Shown here piece after piece: positions 15,181-23,436 of a stretch of 32,041 bases of DNA. The stretch comes from an uncultured Planctomycetales bacterium (GTDB lineage: Bacteria; Planctomycetota; Planctomycetia; Pirellulales; Thermoguttaceae): the NCBI GenBank assembly GCA_946541595.1, contig CAMNJU010000011.1:1-32041 (forward strand), in the 5' to 3' direction. Made by a program: the position numbers and the translations under genes. The first letter of the stretch is position 1. Each line of letters starts with the position of its first letter. The notes under the pieces were generated by a model. That model had not been told where the DNA came from and ran no database searches. It was given only the letters and a program-made list of their open reading frames with translations.

Positions 15181-17961
15181 TCATCTCGGTTTTTTGAACG
15201 TAGCGGGCGCGTCGGTCGTCGACGCGGTCTCGGCGCCCGAATCGAACGTCGGTATGTACGTCTTTTCGCCGTGTTCCGGCTCCGGTTTCGGATTCTCGAC
15301 CGGGCGCGCGTAACGGCGCGTAATGAATCGGGCGGGAACCTTCGCGTACTGCGCGTCCTCTTTCGGTTCGGCCGGAGCGCGTCTCCACGCCGACTTCGGC
15401 GCCGTCGCGCCGCGTGTTTGCTCTTCGTCCGCGCGCGCGGCTACTTTCACGGCCGGGAGCGGGGACGCGCTTGCCGCGACCGGAACCCAGCCCGCGGCCC
15501 AATTGTCGTCTTTGACGGGCGCGGCCGTCTTCTTTGCGGCCGTCTTGTCGGCGGGCTTCTCGACCGTGGGCGCGGGCGCCGCTTCTTCTTCGACTTCGAC
15601 GGTAAACGGCGCGTTCACAGGCGCCGCTTCCGGTTCGTCGCCGGATTCCGCAGGAATAGCGATCAGATCAGGGCCGGGTTCCGACGCGGTTTCTGGCTCT
15701 TCGGTCGGCAAGACGAGCGCTGGCGCGTCGTCGGACGGCGCCGTCGAGAGATCTTCAGGCAGCAGGAGAATAATCGGCTCCCCTTCGGAACCCTCGGCAG
15801 GCGCAGCCGCTTCTTCTGCCCCGTCTTCGGCAACGAGGGGCGACGCGACGACCGAACTCTCCTTCGTTCCGGCGGCGAGCGTCGACGGTATCGCGACCGG
15901 CGCGTCGAGCGCGTCGGAGTCGTCGGACGCGGCTATGCTCTCAGCGTCGCCGTCCTCTTCCGGCGAGAAATCGTTCAGAGCGGAAAATTCGTCGATTTCT
16001 TCCGGTTCGTCGGTCGAAAGAACGTCGTTCGAATTCGCGGCGTAACTGGGCGCGGAACGGCTCTCCTGTTCTTCAAGCAGCTTCATCGCGTCGAGGTGGG
16101 TCGACGGGCGCGCGCCGACTTTCGCAAGCGACGTCGTCTCTTCGTCGGAGTCGTCTTCCCACTCGTCCACGCCAATATAATCGCCGGTATCGTCGGCGAG
16201 CGCAAACTCGTCGCTCGAGAACGACGACTCAAAATCGGGCGTCTTATCGAGCCCGGCCGTCAGGCCGCGCGTAGAGCGGGAAGAAACGGCAAATCGGCCC
16301 GCGTCCGATTCGCTAAGACTGGGCGGGAGCGCCGGAACCGCCGACGCGGACGGAACCTCGAGAACGCTTCCCTGCTCGGGCAAGACGGTCGGATTCGCAA
16401 CGACGCGCGTCTGCACGTCGCCTCGGGACAGTATGCGCGCGTAGACCGAGTTCGGCTCGTTCATTTTCGCGAGGAGCTGATAGTCGGGCATGCCGCCGCT
16501 CACGCGTGCGCGCGCCTGACTCGCAACGCGTTCCGCCTTGGCGGCAAAGAGGCGCCGCGCGTCGGGAGAAAGACCCGAAAGACTGAACGCGACCTGCATA
16601 AAATCGCGGGGATTGCTCTCGATCGTCTGCGACACGCTGTCGACGAACGCGAGCGTCTGATTGAAATTCGTATCCGCGATCTTGCCGATCGTGGAGCTGA
16701 ACGTGCGCGCGAGAAATTCCGCGCCAGGATTGTTTAGATCGATGAACGCGTCCATACGGCACACCGCGAACGGCGTGCGGTCGGGGCCTTCCGTATACCG
16801 CGTCTGCAGAACCAAAAAGGCTTCGCCGGAAAGCTGGCGCCCAAACGCCGCTCCGCGGTACGCGCCGGAACAGTACGCAACGGCCATTTCGGTATCTTGG
16901 TACAGAATCTGTAATTTGCCGTAAGATCCGCTCTTTTCACGAATCTCGTAAGAGTGGTTCCCTAGATCGACCATCGTAATATCTTCGTAGCCCATCGAGC
17001 GCCACAGTTCGACGACCGTGTTCGGATAGGTGAGGAAGAAGTCGAACAGTTCCGGATTGCAGCGGCAGCCGCCCATCGGGAGACGGCGGTAGAGCGTCGA
17101 CGACGACGTCAGGCTCTGAATCTTCGTCTTCGCCGAGGGCGAGAGCGCGTTCCACGGAATCTTCGTTAAGAGGTCGGCCGCGTCGGCTCGACTGGTCGAC
17201 GGCTGCGCGAGCGATTCCGCGCTCGGCGTTCCGGCAGGAGACTGGCGGTACGGGGAATGCGCGTACTGAGCCTGAGGCCCCGCGTATTCATGATCCGGAC
17301 GCCAAGACTGCGAACTGGCGTATCCGGAAGGCTCTTCCGAACGCGGCTGCGGACGCGCGGCCTTGTCACCCTGCAAACGGTTGAACGAAAGGGAAGAGCG
17401 CTTAAAGAGCGGACGGTATCCGAACGCGTTATTGCGCTCCGGCCCTTCCTGCCGCGGCTCAGGCTGAGACGACTGCTGGAACGGCGCGGTCAGCAGCGGC
17501 TGGCGAGGCTGCGAAACGTTCTGAGATTGGGAAGAAGAACGCGATCCGTCCCAAAGATTCGATATGCCGGAAAACAGACCCTTGGAAGAGCCCGAAGAAG
17601 AACGGCCTTCTTGCGCGGACGCCTGTTCTGCGGCCGCAGTCTGGCGGCGCGCGAGTTCCATGCGGCGAAGATTCTCCGCCTCCGCGGCCTGCCGCTGGAG
17701 AAGGAGCGCCTCCTGCTGGCGCTGGAGCTGCGCCTGCGCCGCTTCCTGCTGGCGCGCGCGGAGATACTGAGATTTAGCCGCGGCGGAAGCCGCGCTCGAA
17801 GAACCGTAGAAATCCGCGGAAAACGCGGCGCACGACGCCGTCAGCATAACCGCGCAAGCCGCCAAAGCGCGCGTAAAAAACCGAGCGCGGCGGTCGCCGA
17901 CCGTCGTCGCGCGTACAGTACGTCCTCTTTGACGGGAAACCGATTCGTCGATACGGGTCAT
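15181..17961 (-). CDS. Large secreted protein of unknown function with Q/A-rich coiled coil, globular core and long acidic low-complexity tail
   Basis: Start re-assigned to ATG at 17961 (MTRIDESVSRQRGR...FFTRALAACAVMLTASCAAFSADFYG). Coiled-coil stretch SQYLRARQQEAAQAQLQRQQEALLLQRQ; core GGCRCNPELFDFFLTYPNTVVELWRSMGYEDI; E/A/P/D/S-rich C-terminus. Confidence 0.85.
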   Translation of the reverse strand: MTRIDESVSRQRGRTVRATTVGDRRARFFTRALAACAVMLTASCAAFSADFYGSSSAASAAAKSQYLRARQQEAAQAQLQRQQEALLLQRQAAEAENLRRMELARRQTAAAEQASAQEGRSSSGSSKGLFSGISNLWDGSRSSSQSQNVSQPRQPLLTAPFQQSSQPEPRQEGPERNNAFGYRPLFKRSSLSFNRLQGDKAARPQPRSEEPSGYASSQSWRPDHEYAGPQAQYAHSPYRQSPAGTPSAESLAQPSTSRADAADLLTKIPWNALSPSAKTKIQSLTSSSTLYRRLPMGGCRCNPELFDFFLTYPNTVVELWRSMGYEDITMVDLGNHSYEIREKSGSYGKLQILYQDTEMAVAYCSGAYRGAAFGRQLSGEAFLVLQTRYTEGPDRTPFAVCRMDAFIDLNNPGAEFLARTFSSTIGKIADTNFNQTLAFVDSVSQTIESNPRDFMQVAFSLSGLSPDARRLFAAKAERVASQARARVSGGMPDYQLLAKMNEPNSVYARILSRGDVQTRVVANPTVLPEQGSVLEVPSASAVPALPPSLSESDAGRFAVSSRSTRGLTAGLDKTPDFESSFSSDEFALADDTGDYIGVDEWEDDSDEETTSLAKVGARPSTHLDAMKLLEEQESRSAPSYAANSNDVLSTDEPEEIDEFSALNDFSPEEDGDAESIAASDDSDALDAPVAIPSTLAAGTKESSVVASPLVAEDGAEEAAAPAEGSEGEPIILLLPEDLSTAPSDDAPALVLPTEEPETASEPGPDLIAIPAESGDEPEAAPVNAPFTVEVEEEAAPAPTVEKPADKTAAKKTAAPVKDDNWAAGWVPVAASASPLPAVKVAARADEEQTRGATAPKSAWRRAPAEPKEDAQYAKVPARFITRRYARPVENPKPEPEHGEKTYIPTFDSGAETASTTDAPATFKKPR

Positions 17962-18303
17962 CTTCAATCCTTTGAACTTTTTGCCGGCAAATGTCCTGCG
18001 TCGTCCTTGACGCATCGGCGCCGCGACTGGTTTGGCGCGTATATAGGCGTATTAGGATTATCGGCGCCCAAACGCTGAAAAAACAGGAATAATTCCTATT
18101 TTTGAAACAACCGCATTTTTTAGCGGAGCCTCCTTTTCGTTCACTTCTATTTTCACGCCGATTATTAATCTGTTTTGCCTAGCCTTTTTATTTTGCGTAT
18201 TTAAACAGAGAACCGTCCTTGACTCGCTTTATTTTTGAAAAAAACAAAGAGATAGGCGGGAACTGCAGTAAATTCGTTCGTATCAAAAAGTGCGCTTGAT
18301 CGC

Positions 18304-18382
18304 GCGCGTTTCAGCCGCGTTCTAGCGGGTAACCGTCCCAAACTCAGACGGTTGAAAAACTCGAAAGCGCGCTGAAACGCAT
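18304..18382. other. Nested inverted repeats, candidate structured RNA or regulatory element
   Basis: GCGTTTCAGC (18306-18315) pairs with GCTGAAACGC (18371-18380); inside it AACCGTC (18331-18337) pairs with GACGGTT (18347-18353). Non-coding AT-rich region. Confidence 0.45.
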
Positions 18383-18471
18383 TTTAAGATTATAACAAAA
18401 TAAGATTCGCTAATCTATAAAATTTCCGGCTTGCAATCGCAACAGTTTACGCAATGCATGCAAACCCTTTT

Positions 18472-18495
18472 TTACAAAAATCCGACTTTTTGTAA
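18472..18495. repeat. Perfect inverted repeat (9-6-9)
   Basis: TTACAAAAA-TCCGAC-TTTTTGTAA. Confidence 0.8.
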
Positions 18496-18631
18496 TGGGA
18501 AGGTCAAAAGTGTTATTGATGAGAGTCGAAATTTAATTAAAATAGCGGGGACTAGGTGTTTTCTTATCTGGCAGACCCTGCTTATCCCAAAAAGGTTTCG
18601 CCTAATTTTGAAAATTTAGTCGAGAGGTTTT

Positions 18632-18677
18632 GTTCCGGCGCCGGTTAGCGGCAGTCACGCCTGCGGAACGCCGGAAC
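18632..18677. repeat. Inverted repeat upstream of the DUF1559 gene
   Basis: GTTCCGGCG (18632-18640) / CGCCGGAAC (18669-18677), with an inner GCAG/CTGC stem. Confidence 0.7.
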
Positions 18678-18686
18678 GGGCTGAAT

Positions 18687-18700
18687 ATATAACGTTATAT
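18687..18700. promoter_or_regulatory. 14-bp perfect palindrome 37 bp upstream of the DUF1559 start codon
   Basis: ATATAACGTTATAT is self-complementary. Confidence 0.5.
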
Positions 18701-18736
18701 CCATATTATTCCCGATAGCAATACAAGGATCCAACA

Positions 18737-19840
18737 ATGTTTGCTACCTCCAAGAATCGCCAGGGCTTCACCCTGGTTGAACTGCTGGTCGTTATCGCGA
18801 TCATCGGTATTTTGATCGGTCTCCTTCTCCCCGCCGTCCAGGCGGCGCGTGAAGCGGCTCGTCGTATGCAGTGCACCAACAACCTCAAGCAGCTCGGTCT
18901 CGCCGTCCAGAACTATCACGACGCGAACAACGGTCTGCCTGCGGCGCGCGCACTTTTCGGTAGAGCTACCTACATTCACAACGGCACCAAAACCGGCGGT
19001 TTCGGAACCGTCATGTTCCTGCTTCCTTACATCGAACAGAACGCCGTTTATACCGAAGCTGTTTCTTACACCGAACCGAATTACAGCCCCGAACGCCTCC
19101 AGCACCCTTGGATGAGAGACTTCAAAGTCGATTATCCGGCTCTGAGCTCCGTAATTCCTCCGTTCCTCTGCCCCTCTGACGGTCTTTCCAAGCAGCTCTC
19201 GACCGACGGTCACCAATCCGGCCGCTGCAACTACATGAGCTCGCGCGGCGACTCCATGTGGAACAACAACCGTCACCCGGACGACGAAGGCGACGCTCGC
19301 GCGAAGACCGCGCACCGCGGATGCTTCTGGATCGGCGAATTCCCGAATCTGTCCATCGTCGTTGACGGAACCTCCAACACGGTCTGCTTCTCCGAATGCG
19401 TTTCCGCGAACGGAACCGGCGGACGCGCCATCAAGGGCAACCTGTTCCAGGAATCCTCCATGTACAACGGCAACTCTCGTCCTGGTCCGTGCCTCGCGCT
19501 CAAAGCCGGCACCGAAGCGACCAAAGACGCCATCACCGCCAACTGGCGCGGTCAGCGTTTCGCCGACGGTCAGGTCCTCGTTCAGGGCTTCAACACGGTT
19601 CTCCCGCCGAACTCGCCTAGCTGCTCCTACGGCGGCGACTCCGTCTGGGGCGTCGCGGCCGCTCAGTCCAACCACAGCGGCGGCGTCAACGCGGCTATGC
19701 TCGACGGTTCCGTTCGTTTCGTCTCCGATACGATCGACTGCGGCGACGCGTACAGCAACGCCGTTACCGCCGGTAAGAGCCCGTACGGCGTCTGGGGCGC
19801 CATGGGATCCGCGCAGGGCGGCGAAACAACCGCGCTGTAA
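18737..19840 (+). CDS. DUF1559 domain protein with type IV pilin-like prepilin N-terminus
   Basis: NRQGFTLVELLVVIAIIGILIGLLLPAVQAAREAARRMQCTNNLKQLGLAVQNYHDANNGLPA; C-terminal SNHSGGVNAAMLDGSVRFVSDTID (H-x-G...DG motif). Confidence 0.95.
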   Translation: MFATSKNRQGFTLVELLVVIAIIGILIGLLLPAVQAAREAARRMQCTNNLKQLGLAVQNYHDANNGLPAARALFGRATYIHNGTKTGGFGTVMFLLPYIEQNAVYTEAVSYTEPNYSPERLQHPWMRDFKVDYPALSSVIPPFLCPSDGLSKQLSTDGHQSGRCNYMSSRGDSMWNNNRHPDDEGDARAKTAHRGCFWIGEFPNLSIVVDGTSNTVCFSECVSANGTGGRAIKGNLFQESSMYNGNSRPGPCLALKAGTEATKDAITANWRGQRFADGQVLVQGFNTVLPPNSPSCSYGGDSVWGVAAAQSNHSGGVNAAMLDGSVRFVSDTIDCGDAYSNAVTAGKSPYGVWGAMGSAQGGETTAL

Positions 19841-19903
19841 TACAGGCCTTTGCTTACGGGCCGCGTCCCGTTACGTAAAGCGCTTCTGTCGCTGATTAGA
19901 TTC

Positions 19904-19932
19904 GGACGCCGAAGCAATTCGGCGTCCTTTTT
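19904..19932 (+). terminator. Rho-independent terminator after the DUF1559 gene
   Basis: GGACGCCGAA-GCAA-TTCGGCGTCC-TTTTT: perfect 10-bp stem, GNRA loop, T tract. Confidence 0.95.
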
Positions 19933-20062
19933 GTTTATAGGCGTCTGCGCGACGGCTGACTTCGCAGACTAGAACTGCACGGCTCTTTCCCCAGTTCCCG
20001 CGGCGTACGTCTCACGCGCGGCGTCTTTCTTCCTTCCACTCGTAGTTTACAGGAAAAAGAAT

Positions 20063-20587
20063 ATGAAAAAATACCTCGTTCTCTCGCTGATCTGCGTATG
20101 CGCCGTCGCGCTCGGGTGCAGCAAAGGCCCGAAAAAGCCCGCCGATCTGCCGGCCCTTAACCCGACGGTCATTACCGTTACCTACGACGACGGCGAACCG
20201 GTTGCCGACGCGCAGGTCGTTCTGCGCAATCCGTCCTCAACCGGCGGACGCGTTTGGAACGTTACCGGCAAGACCGACGCTTCCGGCAAGGCGACCATGA
20301 TGACCGACGGAAACTGGCCCGGCGTTCCGGCTGGCGATTATCAGGGAATGGTCATCAAAGAAGTCTCTGAAATCGAAGAACCGAAAACCGTCGGCGGAAG
20401 CGCCGTCGTTAAAAGCATTAAGCGTTACGTCGAGACGAAATACGGCGATCCTCACGATTCCGGACTGACCGCGTCGATTCAGGCGGGCGACAATCAGGTC
20501 GAATTTAAAGTCGGCAAGAAGCTCGAAGAAGATCTCCAAGTTCAGACGGGCGCTCAGACCGATACGACCGCGGAAGCTGGAAAATAA
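20063..20587 (+). CDS. Small lipoprotein with carboxypeptidase-regulatory / Ig-like fold
   Basis: 174 aa; lipobox VCAVALGCSK; TVTYDDGEPVADAQVVLRNPS...GKTDASGKATMMTDG...VPAGDYQGMV pattern. Confidence 0.85.
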   Translation: MKKYLVLSLICVCAVALGCSKGPKKPADLPALNPTVITVTYDDGEPVADAQVVLRNPSSTGGRVWNVTGKTDASGKATMMTDGNWPGVPAGDYQGMVIKEVSEIEEPKTVGGSAVVKSIKRYVETKYGDPHDSGLTASIQAGDNQVEFKVGKKLEEDLQVQTGAQTDTTAEAGK

Positions 20588-20620
20588 GTTTCCTTCAAGC
20601 CCGGTTTCTATATAAATAAC

Positions 20621-20666
20621 GCCGCCCGGCGGTTTTCTCAAAGGAAGATCGCCGGGCGGCTTTTTT
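20621..20666 (+). terminator. Rho-independent terminator after the lipoprotein gene
   Basis: GCCGCCCGGCG ... CGCCGGGCGGC followed by TTTTTT. Confidence 0.9.
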
Positions 20667-20707
20667 CTTGCCGCAAAACGCGTTCGCGGCTTATCCGGAA
20701 ACCAAGG

Positions 20708-23425
20708 TCAAAGCTCTATAACGTCCAGTCCCTGCGACTCTACGGTTCGCAGTTCCGTTCCGTCGATCAGAATCTGATACGTTATTCCTTTAACGCCGTC
20801 GATATGCAGGGCGTTTCCGACGGCTCGCGCGGGAAAGGGAACGACGGCGCGTTTCCCGGCGGCGTCGACTACGGAAACATTCGTAAACTTACCTTCCAGT
20901 TTTCGACGCAGCATGTGAACGACGCAGGGGTTGATATTGAGCGGATTGCGCTGCTGAGCCGCGATATTATAGGAATCGGGCAGCGTTCCGACAAACGGTC
21001 CGTCCGGATACTCCTGCCGTTCCGCGCTCGAAACGATCCCTTCGGCGACGCGGCGCCAATCGAGCGTATTGTCGTACCGTGCCAGAAGAATGAGCGCGTC
21101 CGCGTAATCAAGCCCGCACCATTGAACGGGCGTTCCGATCCAGCAAGGCGCGATCCAATTCGTCGTACCGTAGACGGGAATCGTCGCGTAACGCATAACG
21201 AATCCGTCGTCCAACCCGTCGCGCGCGTCCCAAAGATAGACGAACGGCAAGCCCGAAAGCGCCCAGCGGCGCGCCGCGTCAAGATAGGCGCGCTCGCCCG
21301 TCGCCTCGTACGCGAGCGTATTGGCGTAAGAACAGCGCGCCGCCGCGACAATATCGGGCGTATGCAGCGACAGCTCCCACGTCTGCGCGCCGCGCGGCGT
21401 CTTCAGTGCGTTGATAAACGCAAGTCCTTTAAGGCCCGCCTGAAGCGACTCTTCGGACCCCGTCAGACGCCAATGTTCAAGCAAAATTGCAACGTATCTG
21501 CCGCAGTCGCCCGAGGCGTAGTCGACCGAGCTGCCGCGAAGGTACGGCCCCGAATAGCGGAACGACCCGTCGTCCTGCTGCTTCTTAATAAGATTCTTCG
21601 CGCTCCCGTTGAACCACGCCTTCGCTAAATCGCCGCGGCGCAGGAGTAGGAGCGACGCGTAATTATGCAGATTCGAACCTCCGGGGTCGACGCGCGGCGT
21701 CGGGACAAGCTCGCCTTTGAGCTCCCAAAGCGTTGAAATAAAATCGCTTCCGTAACTCACGGCGTCCGGCGCGAGCCCCGAGCCGTTCGCGGACGCCCAC
21801 CCGTTCGGCAGTTTAATCCCCGAACGTTCCAGCGCGGCGAGATGAAGCGCGTCTTCTTCCGCGTCCGTACGCGGCCGTTTAGGAGGGGCAGGCAGCCCCA
21901 ACTTCTGAACGGCCCAAAGAATAGACGCCTCGATCGGCTCCGGCGGAGCAAACCGAACGGCGCCCGAGAGCCGCGTTCCGCAAACGTTCACGCGCGCGTT
22001 CGTCTCCTCCCCGTCGAGGAAATTCGGAACGGCAAAGCATACGCGGACGGCGCGCGGATTCTCATATAAAAGCGTCGCCGAACAGCGGTCGGTTACGACC
22101 GTCGCATAGGGCGCCGTAACCCAAAGATTTTCGGGCGCATACCGCGCGCGCTCGTCCGGATTCACGTCGAGGGAAGACGAGCTCCGCTCGCCCGACTCGA
22201 GATACTCCACGCCCGGAAGAACCGCCTGATTCATTTCGCCAAGTACGCGCACGACCGGCGCGTGGACCGGAACGGGCGAATCAAAGTCAAATTCAAGCGC
22301 GTTGCCCGACAGGCGCAGCGTCCCTTCCCCGCGTCCGGCGGGAGTATCGAACGCAAAGCGCGCGCGATCCCCCTCAATTCCCGTAAACTCAGGTTGGATA
22401 AGGGAATAATCGGCGCGCTCTTTCGACGGCTCTTGCGTAAAATCAGGAGGCAAAACGCCCGACGCCAAATTCTCCGCGCACACAATCGGCGCGATCGCCG
22501 CAAGGCGCGCGGAATCCCCGGCGCGAAGAACGAGCGCTCCGGCCCCGTCCGGCGAAACGCGAACCAGAAGTTCGCCGTTCGCGATCTGCGGCCACGCGTT
22601 CGCGCGGTCGGACAGTTCGTCCCAATACGCGTAAAAACGCCGCGTAAGAATCGGCCGCTCTCCGCCCTCGCCGTCGGCGGCGTACACGGACGCGTCGAGC
22701 GTCTCAAAAGGGCGCTCGTGCGGAAACGCGCAAACGCGTTCCGCCGAACCGCGCGCGGGAACCTCCGCGATCCCGTCCAGGCCGGGCGCGGCGATTCGCA
22801 CTTTTACGTCCGCGTCGCCGTCGTTGCGAATTGAGAAACGCAGTTTGCCGTCCGATATAGAGAACACGCCGAATTTCAACGGGTTAAGCTCAATTTGCAC
22901 AAGTTCGATTTTAGCGATCTCGACGACGCCCGAATCGAGCCCGGGATCGACGCGGATCTGCGTCAGAATCCCCTCCGTCTTGAGCGGAACCGTATACTCT
23001 TGAAATTCGCCCTGTTCCGCCATGGCGAACCGAGCGGCGCGCGTCTCGTCGTAATCCGGCTTATCACGTTCGGCGGTAAATATTTGCGCGAATCCGGTCG
23101 TCGTCCGTTTCGCCGTGAGCTTCACGAGAAAATCGCCGCGAATCCCCAGCGAATCGAGCGCCGGGCTGAAAATGTACGGGTCGCTCCCCGTCGACGTAAC
23201 GACCAGTCCCGACGCGCCAGTCGCAAGTTTGACCGTCGGGCCGGGCGTCCACCCGTCCGCCGCGCCCGAATCCGACGCGAAATCGTAGATCGCGGCGGCG
23301 CGCCGACCCGTCTCTTCCCGGGGAATCACGTCAAGCGGCAAATCCGCGCCCTGTCCGAACGCGGCGCCGATCTGCGCCAAAACTAAAATCAACGCGGCTT
23401 CTATCGCCTTTAGCGGTCGTTTCAC
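20708..23425 (-). CDS. Secreted protein with a C-terminal (alpha/alpha) barrel-like region; possible glycosidase-type
   Basis: Start re-assigned to GTG at 23425 (VKRPLKAIEAALILVLAQIGAAFGQG, signal-like); the longer track ORF overlaps the upstream gene. Helical-barrel-like segment LLLLRRGDLAKAWFNGSAKNLIKKQQDDGSFRYSG...YANTLAYEATGERAYLDAARRWALSG. Confidence 0.75.
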   Translation of the reverse strand: MKRPLKAIEAALILVLAQIGAAFGQGADLPLDVIPREETGRRAAAIYDFASDSGAADGWTPGPTVKLATGASGLVVTSTGSDPYIFSPALDSLGIRGDFLVKLTAKRTTTGFAQIFTAERDKPDYDETRAARFAMAEQGEFQEYTVPLKTEGILTQIRVDPGLDSGVVEIAKIELVQIELNPLKFGVFSISDGKLRFSIRNDGDADVKVRIAAPGLDGIAEVPARGSAERVCAFPHERPFETLDASVYAADGEGGERPILTRRFYAYWDELSDRANAWPQIANGELLVRVSPDGAGALVLRAGDSARLAAIAPIVCAENLASGVLPPDFTQEPSKERADYSLIQPEFTGIEGDRARFAFDTPAGRGEGTLRLSGNALEFDFDSPVPVHAPVVRVLGEMNQAVLPGVEYLESGERSSSSLDVNPDERARYAPENLWVTAPYATVVTDRCSATLLYENPRAVRVCFAVPNFLDGEETNARVNVCGTRLSGAVRFAPPEPIEASILWAVQKLGLPAPPKRPRTDAEEDALHLAALERSGIKLPNGWASANGSGLAPDAVSYGSDFISTLWELKGELVPTPRVDPGGSNLHNYASLLLLRRGDLAKAWFNGSAKNLIKKQQDDGSFRYSGPYLRGSSVDYASGDCGRYVAILLEHWRLTGSEESLQAGLKGLAFINALKTPRGAQTWELSLHTPDIVAAARCSYANTLAYEATGERAYLDAARRWALSGLPFVYLWDARDGLDDGFVMRYATIPVYGTTNWIAPCWIGTPVQWCGLDYADALILLARYDNTLDWRRVAEGIVSSAERQEYPDGPFVGTLPDSYNIAAQQRNPLNINPCVVHMLRRKLEGKFTNVSVVDAAGKRAVVPFPARAVGNALHIDGVKGITYQILIDGTELRTVESQGLDVIEL

Positions 23426-23436
23426 TGTTTCAAACC

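Noticed and set aside
15019-16737. 572-aa plus-strand Arg-rich ORF
   Set aside because: Antisense to the secreted low-complexity protein; extremely R/G-rich shadow frame.
18431-18619. 62-aa ORF in the AT-rich intergenic island
   Set aside because: Short, no clear RBS or homology, overlaps a perfect inverted repeat; more likely non-coding.
18695-19675. 326-aa minus-strand ORF opposite the DUF1559 gene
   Set aside because: Shadow ORF of a certain CDS, with no signature motifs.
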